Assembly (NCBI GenBank): GCA_009760855.2
Contig: WPIO01000044.1
Location: 2,921,393-2,985,392 of the forward strand
DNA from: Cristatella mucedo
Lineage: Eukaryota > Bryozoa > Phylactolaemata > Cristatellidae
Reading direction: 5' to 3'
DNA: 64,000 nucleotides
Made by a program: the position numbers and the translations under genes
Notes under the pieces: model-generated
The model's input: the letters and a program-made list of their open reading frames with translations, nothing else
The model's database searches: none
What the model was told of the DNA's origin: nothing
Shown: positions 44,301-55,440 of the stretch, piece by piece
Position numbering within the stretch: the first letter of the stretch is position 1
How the letters are laid out: the number at the start of each line of letters is the position of its first letter

Positions 44301-45070
44301 CAATCTAACATAATATATGTCACTACAGCAGACTATGAATATGGCTGCAAGGCTGGTCTTCAAGTCCCAGCGGTTTGAGCACGTGTCACCTTTGCTGGAA
44401 GAGCTAGGATGGTTGCCGGTTGAGCAAAGGATACGGAGCAAAGTTCTTACGCTGACCCACAAGGCCCACCACGGCTTGGCTCTTTCGTACCTAGCTGAAC
44501 TGCTGCATCAGTTTCAGCCTGTTCGCGCCCTCAGGTCCTGTGTGGACAATAAATTAGCTGTCCCGTTCCTCCGCTTAAAGACAGTTGGCGACAGAAGCTT
44601 TAGCTCTGCAGGTCCTAGACTGTGGAACTCGCTTCCACAATTCTTACGAAACGACATCTACTCTCCAACTGCCGACTATGGCACATCTTTTTCAGCGGTC
44701 TTGAACTGCTACTTCTATGCTACTCACTACCTCAACTGCTCTCCTAACTCTGCTATGCTTCCCACTTTCTCTTTGTTGCGTGAGACGAAGTCTGTTGGCT
44801 ACCGAATACCGAAAGCCGCTTAGGCTGTAAGTGTGCTATACAAAACTCTCCTGCGTAACACCCACATGGTCTTTATGACTTTGTGGAGTTACTGACGGAG
44901 ATACATACATACATACATACATACATACATACATACATACATACATACATACATACATACATACATACATACATACATACATACATACATACATACATAC
45001 ATACATACATACATACATACATACATACATACATACATACATACATACATACATACATACATACATACAT
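44301..45070 (+). mobile_element. LINE-B 3' end with long (TACA)n tail
   Basis: The best LINE-B copy: a 168-codon frame at 44317-44823 reads NMAARLVFKSQRFEHVSPLL, LGWLPVEQRIRSKVLTLTHK, LRLKTVGDRSFSSAGPRLWN and SLPQFLRNDIYSPTADYG. The 3' block follows and then 170 bases of ATAC repeats (44901-45070). The tail is probably grown from the element's normal (TACA) terminus. Confidence 0.9.
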
Positions 45071-45247
45071 GTCCAGTTCATTAAATAAAAAAAAATCAGG
45101 CTACATTAGTCGCATCAGACTATCAGCCAGTGACTGCATCCTTGTCTTGCCTCACACAACAGCAAAAGTAAGGCAATTGTGAACCATTATGCATTATGCA
45201 TCTCTTTCGACCAACATCACAGCTGTTGGCATATTAAGCACACTTAC

Positions 45248-45426
45248 CGTATAATGCCTTGCCAAGGTGTCTGCATTGGGCGCTACGTGACTACAACATT
45301 TACAATTCTGAACGATGTCCCCATGAGCTTGACGCAAGTGATCCTGGTGCTGCTGCATGTAATATGACTGATGGCTGCATAGAACACAGCGTAACTTTTC
45401 TAAGTCTGACTCGTTCGTTTTCAGTC
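45248..45426 (-). CDS. zinc-finger gene exon: finger 1 and most of finger 2
   Basis: The exon has 179 bases, with acceptor ATGTTTTTAAG|GACTG and donor TATACG|GTAAGT. Two leading bases complete a Gly codon from the previous exon. After LKTNESDLEKLR comes finger 1, CVLCSHQSYYMQQHQDHLRQ then AH (C-x2-C-x12-H-x4-H). The second, CKCCSHVAPNADTLARHYT, lacks only its last His, which the next exon provides. A longer overlapping frame (142 codons) is a shadow; the frame used here is the only one giving fingers. Confidence 0.92.
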
Positions 45427-45846
45427 CTTAAAAACATAAAAGTGCACTGGGGCCAATTCAACCAATCAATTGTGTCATCTGCTAGCTCCACAGCAAAGCA
45501 CATACCCAGCAAAAACGGTCGAATACCTATTTTAACAGGCTCTTTCCGCTCCAGTATACTTGCAGACGAGATCCTGGCACCTAATTCGTCAGCTCGCACA
45601 TACGAAAATGCATCAGGTTTCATTGCAACCAGATTTGATTCTGAGCTAGCAATGTGGAGATTGTCAATGCCTACAAACACAAACTTGCAAACAAAATACT
45701 CGATCAAAATAATCTGTAAGGTAGTCATTCATGTAAGGTAATTAATCATCAATCATTAAGCAGACCTTAACGTCTGAAAATAGTTTACAAAACATCAAGT
45801 ATTGAATGCTTAATCAGAAAGAAGCAATCCATTTTTGCAAAATCAC

Positions 45847-46050
45847 CTCTATTGATCATCGGCTGACTACGAGATCCAGTAGATGTGCACCGGTCGTGGC
45901 TGGACGTAGTCAGACATGTAGCTAGCAAGCCAGTTTGGTTGCTGTACTCAGGAATGATAAACCGGGGTGCAGGCACTGCCGGTGGCACAGTCTGGCCTCT
46001 ACTGGTTGGTGGTGCCAAACCTTTGGCAGCAGACTGATTTCCAGCACCAT
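45847..46050 (-). CDS. zinc-finger gene exon: Pro/Ser/Thr-rich N-terminal part
   Basis: The exon has 204 bases, with acceptor TTCTAACTTTAG|ATGGTG and donor AATAGAG|GTGATT. It encodes GAGNQSAAKGLAPPTSRGQT, VPPAVPAPRFIIPEYSNQTG and more, low in regular structure. Phase 1 at the donor and two bases at the acceptor match both neighbours. The 420-bp intron to the finger 1 exon is the shortest. Likely a flexible linker ahead of the finger array. Confidence 0.82.
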
Positions 46051-47065
46051 CTAAAGTTAGAAATGTGCAAACAGCAGGCTAATAAAATCCCAAGATAGTT
46101 ATATGACACAAAATGTCAAAAATCCTCAACACAAGGCAGTCGAGATGTGCTGAAGGAGCCAGAAAATTAGGACTACAAGCGGAGATTGTATAACTATTTT
46201 ATTGAGATTCGGGAAAAAGTAAAGACAGCATAAATCAAAGTACCAACTTTCTCCAAGCTCGACCAAAGGAGTGACAGCCAGTGCCTTGGCTGCTGTCTAC
46301 TAATGACCACCGGCTTCTTATGGCAGCTTTAGCAACGTAGATGGCATCCTTTCTCTTTCTGAATAAAATGCTCCCTATGCCAGTTTACTTGAGTCTGTGG
46401 CTTTTTAGATGAACTCAAACTCCCAAACCTGATATATATGAAAAGTGACCTAAGAAGCTAGCACAGAAAAAATGGTCTGAGACAGACTGATAAAACTGAC
46501 ATTAGCTTCCAATGTAGCACATCCCATATCGTCCTTTCCAAAGCTTGCGTTGACAGTAAAAAAATTGTGGCTGACCCGGCAGCCTGGCGAAGGAACTGCA
46601 CTGTGTAGTGTTGACTCTTTTGATTTTGCCCAAACAGCAATTTTTTAACCAGGAAAAATGTGGCCTTGAATTTCACAGGTCATCAAAAGGTCATCACAAC
46701 AGCTATGGTTACATCAAAAGATAGATATTGTTGCCCTTATTGTTGTGTTGATTTGCATGCCGATCGTTCTATTAGTATTTGAGAAATATCAATAAATGTA
46801 TTGTGAGGAGGATAAATCCTATAGGGATGGGGCATAACTCCTAACTCCTCAGAGTTTCTGGGACATTCCCCAATAAAGCTGGTGAGTGGAGCATATTATA
46901 TGGACTGACAAAAGTAAATTCATTATCCACTGAGGTGGAAAATAAAGACTTGACGAGTCCCATCGGAACTGCTTAAATCTACACTCGGGTACTGTATAGT
47001 GGTAGAAGAGTGCTTGTTTGGTCGTAGTTTTCGATTTCCCAAATCAAAACTACTTGAAATAAAAT
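46051..47065 (-). other. intron, nothing recognised
   Basis: No element or exon recognised. Confidence 0.45.
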
Positions 47066-47196
47066 AATTCATTTTTATAGAGCCCCAAGAGAACTTAATC
47101 TCTATTCAGGTGCTTCACATATGCCCCGGGGCTCGAGCCCATGACCTCAGTCAGACCTTGGTCGAGGCGACCACCTTAACCGCTAGACCAAACCTA
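47066..47196 (-). mobile_element. SINE-2 in intron, sense
   Basis: Complete reversed copy: tail complement, hairpin AAGAGAACTTAATCTC, B-box GGGCTCGAGCCC, A-box side ACCTTAACCGCTAGACCAAA. Confidence 0.88.
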
Positions 47197-47229
47197 CTTA
47201 TCACATTAATGATATTAGGTATAAGAATG

Positions 47230-47560
47230 TGCACATACACGTCATCCAAAATAATGGGCTGCCTTGAGCTAGAGCTGAACTGGGAGAGGACTATGTTTGG
47301 CAAATGAATATTGACTCCCCCAAACTTCGAGGACAACAAAGCCATCTTTTCAGACTCGGGTGTCCGGTTCCTTATTCGGCCGATCCAATCTCCTGATTTC
47401 AACCCTATTAAGCATCTGTCGGACAAAATGGAAGCTCTGACTTAAAGCTGAGAATTGTGTCTCGTCGCCGTCCAAGCTGCTTTTGGTGGGCTTAAGCAGC
47501 TGTGGACAGCATAACTTTGGATGATCCCCAAAAGCTGAAAAACCCAATGCCCAGGGAAAT
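47230..47560 (+). mobile_element. second Tc1/mariner remnant
   Basis: A plus-strand frame reads DNKAIFSDSGVRFLIRPIQS followed by PDFNPIKHLSDKM, the Tc1 signature NPIEHL with the catalytic Glu changed to Lys. It is shorter than and different from the copy at 38 kb. Confidence 0.75.
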
Positions 47561-47561
47561 A

Positions 47562-47690
47562 CAGCAAGTATGCTACCACTAAAACCATTCGATCAGGCTT
47601 GCTTTGTAGCAAATGCAAAGTGCTTAGAAAGACATTGAGTTCTCTGAGAGCATGCAGAAATGTATTATTATTAGTAGTAGTAGTAGTAAA
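47562..47690 (+). mobile_element. LINE-A tail
   Basis: Ends in GCAAATGCAAAGTGCTTAGA, a decayed hairpin and TATTATTATTAGTAGTAGTA. Confidence 0.75.
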
Positions 47691-48179
47691 ACCAGGGACT
47701 GCCCGACTTCCTACTGATTTAGGTATCCCCTTTTGCATTTATAACCTTGATTCTCATAAATAGAAAAGATTAAAATGCCTCATGCATATATTCTTAATGC
47801 TGTTACATGTAGATTAAATACATTGGCTGGCGGGATTGAAGTTTGATTTGCTATCCATCGGCCCTCACAAATACTTTTGCGTTTGGGTATATATATCTCC
47901 GAGTTCAGCTAAATCGGTGCTGTAGAAGCTTTTCTGCAAATTCATTAGAGTGTGGTGCTAACACATCTAGTTAATAGCTTCTTGTTGTTAACAATAGAGC
48001 CCATGACAGATGCCAAATCTATGCTAGGCATATTTGCACGCAGCCCTTCGAGAAAAGCATGTGAAAGTAGGCGTGTGGGTGTGCATGTGCATGGTGAAAG
48101 AGAGCACGCGTGCATACGAGTAGTGTCTGAAGTCTAGGCTAAACGCCAAGTGCATGGTATTTATACACAGCAACGTTTA

Positions 48180-48300
48180 AGCCTAATGAATTAATTTGGG
48201 ATAGATCTGTACAATTAAACCAAGAAAACTATGTGAATTAAGCCTAATGTATTAACTTGGGATAGATCTGTACAATTAAACAAAGAAAACTATGTGAATT
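48180..48300. repeat. tandem duplication, about 61 bp, two copies
   Basis: Copies at 48180-48240 and 48241-48300, starting AGCCTAATG and ending CTATGTGAATT, with about three differences by eye. Intronic if the gene extends upstream. Confidence 0.9.
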
Positions 48301-48623
48301 TCACCAACTGATTAGGCAATGATGTTTCGCATGACGATACAATGACTAGATGAAAAAAGAGTAAAGTACGTTTTCACAAATAGGGGAAGTCAGAATGATT
48401 TACTGTAGTAATGCCGAGCAGTCCCATCAGACAACACACAGCAACCTAAGTTATATGGTGAACAAGTGATGCACCGCCATGAGAAGTGCTATCATTTAGA
48501 CAGGAAATCAAATGGCCTGAAAGCCAACCAAGGTAGAAACGGCTCTGAGATAAATTACTACGGCCTTACGGTGATAAGACCTGTTGAAATACATTAGCAA
48601 CAGTACCCCTGCACAAATACATG

Positions 48624-48782
48624 GGCTCAGTGGTAGGGGTTGTATTATCTCCTAAGCTAGTACCTAGGCCCTTCACATAACTCGCCCTCAACGACACGAT
48701 CGTTTGCTCGAGCCCTGAAAAATAAAGTACCTGGATAGAGATTAAGTTCTCTATGTGGCGCTATACGAATGAATATTATGAC
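48624..48782 (+). mobile_element. SINE-2 on plus strand, diverged
   Basis: Head with GGGCTCAGTGGTAGGGGTTG (A-box type) and GCTCGAGCCCTGA (B-box type), then the SINE-2/LINE-A tail AAGTACCTGGATAGAGATTA, AGTTCTCTATGTGGCGCTAT, ACGAATGAATATT. Confidence 0.75.
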
Positions 48783-49029
48783 TGGCTCAGTGGATCACAC
48801 GGCCGAGCAGCGAAAAGTTTTCAGACGGTCTTGCTAGTGTTGCTAGTGACGGTCTTGCCAGTGCTAGTCTTTCACATGCTCTGAGCACGATCAAGCAGGT
48901 GTGCATGGATTGCAGGTAAAGATTGAGTCCATGCACAAGGGTCACAGCTTCGGCAGCACAGCTGCTGCATACCTGGACGTGCCGAGAGTTGCAGCAGCCC
49001 CTGCGCTGCATGGCAGTCTCGATCCTCAC

Positions 49030-49176
49030 CCATAACTGCAGGCGGCTGTGGTGGCACCTCGAGAGCATGCTCTGGTCTGCAGTGTGCTGGCAACACATCA
49101 ACAGCAAGCACCATATCAGCAGGCATATCAGCAGCCAACCGCAGATGACAAGCAAGGCTTCCACAGACATAAATAA
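49030..49176 (-). CDS. candidate optional exon of zinc-finger gene
   Basis: Acceptor GCATAGCACTAG|TTATTT (weak pyrimidine tract) and donor TATGG|GTGAGG (good) enclose 147 bases with phases 2-in and 1-out, compatible with both neighbours. The frame reads CHLRLAADMPADMVLAVDVL then PAHCRPEHALEVPPQPPAVM. The phases also work if it is skipped, so it may be a cassette exon or not used at all. Confidence 0.3.
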
Positions 49177-49502
49177 CTAGTGCTATGCAATGTAGAACAG
49201 ACATGATACGCTCTGCCGGGGACTGCCTGCATCTGATTCAAAGTACTTCCCTGCATGCGTGCACAAAACTGTGTCAGCCTAATGGAATCTTCAATGATAT
49301 CGTCCAACATCAGGATCACGGGAGCGAAGAATCGTGCAAGACTCGGATCCACGCAGAGCATGCGTGTAAGGCCAAAAAATGAAAATAGCAAGGGTTGCGG
49401 TAGGGTCACAGTGGTTTGGCCCGGCCCTCGGAGCATGCTCTGAACTTTCTTTCTGGGAGGAAAGCAGACAGGCATTCCATGAGTTCTCCAATGAAAGCTT
49501 AC

Positions 49503-49667
49503 TGTCAGTCCGAACAGGATAGGCGTTTAAGGTACCCGTAGCTTGGTCGAACTTTAGGATGCACTTTCGACCATTGACCACTATCATAGCATTGTGAGGA
49601 ATCAATAATTTGTTGACCTTCGTCGGAGATGAGGCAGCTGTTATTGCATGCTGTGAAGACCCGCGGT
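49503..49667 (-). CDS. probable upstream exon of zinc-finger gene
   Basis: The acceptor TTCCGGTCATTTTGTAG|ACCG and donor ACTGACA|GTAAGC bound 165 bases. The phase pattern (two bases in, one base out) is exactly what the exon at 46050 needs. The frame reads SSPTKVNKLLIPHNAMIVVN then GRKCILKFDQATGTLNAYPV, with a compact basic and hydrophobic character unlike random frames nearby. I do not recognise the domain. The translation start lies further upstream. Confidence 0.72.
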
Positions 49668-51348
49668 CTACAAAATGACCGGAAACATGTATGCAAAAAA
49701 CAAATACAGATAAATTGGTCAAAGAGCTAATCACAGAGATCTAGATAGCAAGAGATCCTGAAAAATAGCTACTATTCAGTATTCAGTAGGGTTCTTGGTA
49801 TTTCTATGTAAGCATAAGAATCCAATCAGAAAGTACAAAATGCAAATACAGCAAATGCACGGTTGGACAGTATAGCATTATTAAATACCAGACGGCTTTC
49901 ATTGCAAGACAAAGACAACAGAATAAGCCTTGTCGGTAGCAGGATTTTAAATCTAGTCCTTTGACGAGGTTTGTCCGAAGAACAGCTAGAAATAACTCCA
50001 AGCTTGTGAATCTCGATAAAACCCACAAAAAATGGCCCAAAGACAGGGTATGTGTTTATTGGAAAAATACGTAATTTTTCACAAATTAACAATCTAACTC
50101 ACTTACTGAGACAGTCAGAGTTGTGCAGCACCAAAGATTGATTTCACTTCAATGTGTAAGTCACCAAAAAAGACTTTTCTGCACCCATCGGTGGACAAAA
50201 ACTGTGTCCATTGGCAGAAAACAATTGTGGCTTTGTATTGAGGCAAGGCCTTCAACGAGTCACTTGTTTCAATAAAGATGTTCCCAGGTGACTCAAATCA
50301 GCCATATGTCAAACCATAATAAAGATAGATGCCCTACATTCTGAGGCATGGGTTATTTATTAACCTGTATGTCTTGCTTCTGCAGTTGCTGTCAAAGGTT
50401 ATTGCAAAACTATTAGCAGAAAAATTGAAAATAAAGAATTAAAACTCCATTCCAGATTTAAGTGTCATCAATTCTACCAAGACCACTCTTCCTCTAAGTG
50501 ACTAATGACATCCTTAGAAATAATGATGAGAACCTCGGAGCCATAGTCCAGCCAGCTAGTAGGCCGAATTCGGTAACATCAACCAAACACCCTTCTAAAA
50601 TAATAATGGCATCCTGGTGAACTAGAGGAGTCACTCCGGCTTCAATGAAGTGCCAGTGGACGTACAGTAAACCACTCAAACATTGAGAGGCCTGTGCATG
50701 TAGCTACCGAAAAAAGCAGCATACAGATAAAACCAAGTGGATTAGCCAGAGGTAGGGGTCAGGATTTTCACCTAGGGGACAAGACAAACAAGATTTTCAT
50801 GCTTAGGCAAGACTCATAATTAAAAATTGTAGCTCACAATCATAGTTTGTTTTCATTCGACAAAAAACTATGTTGTTGCTCATCGAATGGACATAATTTT
50901 GTCATTGGTAACGGTTTTGAAGGGTTTAAGGAATAAGGGGCAGCCGAGGTCACTGCCCTGCTGGGGGGGGGGGGTAAATGCCCCCTGCCCCCTAGCTCTG
51001 CCACTGGGATTAGCTGATACAGCCTAAGCATGACAAGTTTTGTGAAACAGGCAAAAAACACCATAATCGGGTGCTACTGTATGCAGAACGAGTATCAATA
51101 CTAGTTGGCATAACTTCCCAGCTTTTAAATGTGTGAGTGAATGAGTCGACACATATCTGTATTTCACCACAATACCAAGTGATGGCAAAGCATTCAGACA
51201 AACCGTCTTTTCACTTAACAGTCAACTGTCGCTTCATATCAAAATGCAAGCTCATGTAAATTCGAAGAGTAACTGAAGAATATAAAAGTGGCCAGTGCAA
51301 ATATTACGACAGGTACAAGATGATTTATATATCTAGAATTTAGATTAC
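49668..51348 (-). other. probable intron, nothing firm
   Basis: A frame near 50660-50700 follows a good acceptor (GCTGCTTTTTTCGGTAG|CTAC) but no exon of fitting phase results. A G-run of 11 or more lies at about 50964-50974. Confidence 0.4.
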
Positions 51349-51534
51349 CCATCAACAACCTTCTTTCCCTGCTGAAAGTACACAGCCCAAAAGGTCGGCT
51401 GCTTGAGGATGGCTCGAAAAAACTTGAGGGGCAAGACCAGTAGTCGAACTGGCATCTCTCGATTACTGATCGAGCACAGCAATCCACTGCCTCAACACTG
51501 CTAATACAAATCACACTGCTGCCTGACATGACCC
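51349..51534 (-). CDS. candidate first coding exon, possibly exonised SINE
   Basis: A strong acceptor, TTATATTATCTGTAG|GGGTC, and a donor, GATGG|GTAATC, give 186 bases open in a single frame, ending in phase 1, as the exon at 49667 needs. An ATG occurs at 51529, opening MSGSSVICISSVEAVDCC. However, the same bases resemble a tRNA-derived head on the minus strand (GAGGCAGTGGATTGCTGTGC as A-box side, GCCAGTTCGACTACT as B-box side). It may be an exonised SINE or a chance frame. Confidence 0.25.
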
Positions 51535-52524
51535 CTACAGATAATATAAAAAGTGAGTATTTGTGCCATATTTCAATTCCTCTAGCAAGAATGGTGTTCG
51601 AAAAGCAAAGGACGAGCTCCAGAAAGTGAGGACTCGGAACCCAAATGATCCATCATCGACCATGAGAGGCTGCATAGGCTTGTCTACAATTGGAAAGGCA
51701 CTAGGAGATCTAAGCTCTCTTGATGAACTGTATGCCTGAAAGAGGCTACAAAAATAATGCCTTGCTTTGACCAATGTCACAGGCTAGCAGGAGTCGTGAA
51801 AAATACCAAGTGCTTTATCAGCAACCAGCAGAGCTGATTAGGGCAACCAGTAAAGCTCATTACATAATGGTGTAGCCACCCCGAACGATTGCTGCCAGGA
51901 CAAGATCAGAGGCCTAGTTTGGCAAGACTGGCAAGGGCCTGAATATCATATTAAAATTCGCTGGGAAGGGGTCAATACAAATAATAAAAATAGTAGAGCC
52001 CCATGTTGAGGGAACATGACTCTGCAGCATTCGAGCATTGGCTGGAGACCCTACGAGGGCTCAGACTGCCTAAGCAGCTGAAGGCTCACGAGTGGTGAGG
52101 GCTGCCGATGACTCAGCAGATGACTCGGCAGTCCTGCCCAAATCCATGTATTGGCAGCATCTGTAGAACATCCATCTACCACATACTGCCGCCAGCTGTC
52201 GGGTGGGTTCGGAATGAACAATGGCTCGACAGTGCAAAAACAACACTTGCATGGAATATAAGGGCTGCCGAAGGAGTACAAGGGGGAGAGGGAGGGAGGG
52301 CTAGATCCTCGATACCGTCAGCCGTCTAGTGTGTGTAGACTGGGCTTGGCCGGTGGGGTTAGGAGAATAAAGTGTTTGGTGCTGGATCGAGCACCAGCCC
52401 GATGGCAGGTCGAGCGGAGGGCAGTCACACCCCAAAAGAGAACCAAATCTGATCCAGGCAATTAAAACTCGCTCCAAGAAAAGAAATAACCAAGGGTGAA
52501 AGACATGCACGATGGTGACAGAAG
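51535..52524 (-). other. no firm feature
   Basis: A minus-strand frame at 51535-51780 follows a strong acceptor (GTAGCCTCTTTCAG|GCATAC) but has no usable donor. Frames at 52051-52281 are not recognised. Confidence 0.4.
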
Positions 52525-52592
52525 ACGAAAGCAAGCTCCCAACTTTTGGACATACGAATGGAAAGCCCGATCACCAAAAAAATTCCAAGAAT
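52525..52592 (-). mobile_element. LINE-A scrap
   Basis: Short diverged match to the conserved ORF end (CCCAACTTTTGGACATACGA then GCCCGATCACCAAAAAAATT). Confidence 0.5.
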
Positions 52593-52727
52593 GCCATTGA
52601 AATTGAATGCATGGTATTTGAATTTCTATAATAGTAAAATAAACATTATAAATCGACAAGTCATTATTGGACCTGCACCTACCGAGCAATAAGTTAGCAT
52701 AATCAAGTAAATTACTGATTAGCAAAG

Positions 52728-53010
52728 TAATAATAATAATAATACATTCGTATAGTGCCCTCAGAGAACTTATCTTCTTCTACCCATTTCACATATGCTG
52801 TAAAGGAGGCACGATCAAATGGTTTTAGTGGTTACGTGCACAATGTTCACAAGCATAACATGGTTAGAGATTACATGCACCGGTTAAACGTGTAAAATAC
52901 GGTTAGTTGTAGCATGCACCGTGTCAGCAAGCACAAGCACACAAAAGAATCACAAGGACCCACTTAAGTGCTGTGATAAACAGGTGCGTTGTTAACTTCT
53001 TTATAAGTAA
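52728..53010 (-). mobile_element. LINE-A 3' end, reversed
   Basis: (AAT)n at 52728-52745, the hairpin complement TGCCCTCAGAGAACTTATCT, untranslated region blocks and AAGTGCTGTGATAAACAGGT. Confidence 0.82.
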
Positions 53011-53021
53011 AGTAGATAACG

Positions 53022-53112
53022 GTTGGCTGATCCAACAGCCTCATTTATATAGCAGCATACGAGCCTTTACAGCTATCCCCATGTTTGCAGCAGGTAATCG
53101 TGAAGTGCAAGC
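53022..53112 (-). mobile_element. SINE-1 3' half, reversed
   Basis: Reverse complement of the SINE-1 body: AACAGCCTCATTTATATAGC, CCTTTACAGCTATCCCCATG and GTAATCGTGAAGTGCAAGC. Confidence 0.7.
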
Positions 53113-53504
53113 ACCACACTCCTAGGTTTACGCATGACCAGTATATTCAAACATATGCACGCACATGTAACATCAGTCAATGCCTAACAAGAATTGGGCA
53201 TTGACACACGTTTATGACAAAGAACAATAAATTGACAAGGCCACTAGCAATGTCTGCCGATTATCGCAGTTAACTAGCAGATGAATTATAGGCTAACACC
53301 AAACCGTGTGAGGTCACAACCTAGGTAAAGGCAAGAAAGTACTGCAGCAGGGCGATTAGGTTAATAGGTCAACGGTGTTAATATAAGTGTCACTTTCCCG
53401 TAAGTGTCGGTTAAACCCAGTCCCTTCCATCTGGATTCCATTCTGTAACTTTACATAATCCTGCTTATCCAAATGAACCACTTTTGGTTGGTACTTAAGG
53501 TGAT
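53113..53504. other. no gene seen
   Basis: No recognisable element or coding signal. Confidence 0.45.
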
Positions 53505-54520
53505 AATAACAATAGTAATAACAATACAGTTGTATAGCATTCCCAAGGATCTCCTTCTAGACACTTTATATTGCTGCAAAGGAAGCATGATCGAATGGTT
53601 AGTGGTAGCATGCTCAATGTCAACAAGCATAACAATGTTAGAGGTGACATGGACAGGGTAAGCATGCCAATTTAGTTAGTGGCAGCATGCACAGTATCAG
53701 CACACATAAGTATACAGAGGAAACATTCTATGGATCCACTAAACACAGATAAATAGATGTTTTAGCTTCTTTTTGAATGTCGATAAATCGGGGAATGCCG
53801 TGACACCAGAAGTCAGAAGTGAGTTCGAGGCTTTGGGAGCATATGAACTAAATGTACGGTCACCAAAGGATTTGAGATTTGTATGAGGTATAGGTAAACA
53901 GTTAGATTTCGAAAAGCGGGTGGTACGATGCTTAGCCTGGTGGGGAGTAGATCTGATAGGTCTGATAGGTAGGCTGGAGCCAAAGAATAAACGGACCTAA
54001 AAGTGAGCAACAAAACATTGAAGTCGATGAGTTGCTCGACTGGTAGCCAGTGCAAGTCGGTAAGAAGCGGTGTGATGTGGCAACTGCGATGCTCATGACA
54101 GACAAGCCTAGCTGCACAGTTTTGCACCAACTGTAAGTGTCTGATTGTCTAGGCCGGTAGACCACCAAGTAGTAAGTTACAAAAATCGAGATGGGATATC
54201 ACAAGTGCATGGACCAATTAAATGTAATATTCCTGTCTAAGCAAGCCCGAATTTTAGCAATATTGTGTAGCTGGAAGTAGGCAGACTTGAAGTGGCCGTC
54301 TAATGAAATGTCACTTTGAAACAGGACACCTACATTTTGTGCAGATTCAACAAGAGATAAAGCCGATTTTGAGCGGTAGGTTTTCCAATTTATGAATCAT
54401 ACTTGGTTTGCCCATAACTTAGTAAGTTGGTTTAATCATCATTCAATTTAAGAAAGTTTGCTGCCATCCATGTGCAGATGTCATCAATACATCCAGCAAC
54501 ATTAATGTCATCAATACGTC
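53505..54520 (-). mobile_element. LINE-A copy, about 1 kb
   Basis: Reversed: tail and hairpin remnant at 53505-53570 and the untranslated region. The ORF end follows, with 105 open codons at 53813-54130 (AARLVCHEHRSCHITPLLTD, LHWLPVEQLIDFNVLLLTFR, LAPAYLSDL). Upstream lies a region reaching 54520. One short TCTGATAGG duplication at 53949-53968 lengthens the ORF. Confidence 0.85.
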
Positions 54521-54785
54521 CACCTATAAATCACAGCATTTAGTGGGTCCCTGTGATTCGTCATTTATGTGCTTATGCGTGCTGACACTGTTGCATGCCG
54601 CCACCAACGACATTTTCATGCTGACCCTGTACATATCACTCCTAGCAATATTATTCTTGTTGCTTATTAAGCACGCCACTACTAACCATTCGATGGTGCT
54701 TCCTTTACAGCAAATTAAAGCGCCTAGAAAGAGATTTAAGTTCTCTGAGGGAACTTTATCAAACTTATTATTATTATTTATAAAA
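54521..54785 (+). mobile_element. LINE-A 3' end, plus strand
   Basis: Resumes with ATTTAGTGGGTCCCTGTGAT, then untranslated blocks, the tail AAAGCGCCTAGAAAGAGATT and (TTA)n. Head-to-head junction with the reversed copy on its left. Confidence 0.85.
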
Positions 54786-55265
54786 ATCCCGAAGCGGGTA
54801 AACCTATATGATATACACTTTAGGGGCAGGGGTGTCCCTATTTTCACAATAGAGAGGCGGAAACGCTCGGCGAATCAACAAAGCACGTACCGACATCGAC
54901 TTCTTGTACCTTGCCTGCACCAAAAATTGCTGACTGACAACTATAAGGAGTATCAGCGTCGCAGTCTCCTGCCATGATTTGGCTCGGTAAATTGCTCGAA
55001 GCCATCCCCTATAGGAAAGAAGACTGCACCAGATGTCTGCAATCCCTTTAAACATCTGCCGCTGTACAGCAGCCACGCATAAAAACTGGTTATTTCTACA
55101 GAAATACTAATCCGGCGCTCTGCACTGGGTAAAGCAATGAGGTGCATACTAATTCCGGTACAGGCGCATTGCTATGGGCGTCTCATGGAATCGCGTCTAG
55201 GCTGTCCAAGTCACGTAAGAGCCAACTTTCATTCCACGCACAGGCCTCTGAGGGTCTGCACTTAC
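54786..55265 (-). other. no firm feature
   Basis: A 90-codon minus frame at 54804-55076 is not recognised. Would be the first intron if the zinc-finger gene starts at 55.3 kb. Confidence 0.4.
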
Positions 55266-55440
55266 GTAGAGATGTAAGCCAGCGCTCCAGATGACGTCTG
55301 AGATGGCAGCGGTACGCTAGCGTGAACAATTACGGTTTGGGCCCACAGCGGGCACCATCGTCTCCGGTACTGCTATTTCAATCCCACAAAGCTGGCCTAA
55401 CATCCGGTTCCGAGGTTAAGGTTACATCGGTCTTCCGGGG
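55266..55440 (-). other. possible 5' UTR exon of a minus-strand gene
   Basis: A textbook donor, CATCTCTAC|GTAAGT, at 55265 follows CpG-rich sequence. Every ATG frame upstream of it stops before the donor, so it would be non-coding. Its position fits a first exon for the zinc-finger gene. The 5' border is arbitrary. Confidence 0.35.

Noticed and set aside
44836-45182. Open frames of 65 to 99 codons over the (TACA)n array
   Set aside because: Pure translation of a tetranucleotide repeat.
45300-45728. The 142-codon minus frame overlapping the finger 1 exon
   Set aside because: It is a shadow frame; only the alternative frame encodes C2H2 fingers with matching splice phases.
49128-49475. A 115-codon minus frame with an LDDIIEDSIRLTQFCARMQG stretch recalling histone-fold TAF proteins
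   Set aside because: The similarity is short and no good donor closes it (CAG|GC). The phases also do not fit the neighbouring exons.
50494-50720. Possible exon after the acceptor at about 50705
   Set aside because: The open frame gives a phase-2 donor at best, which does not join any neighbouring exon, and the protein is not recognised.
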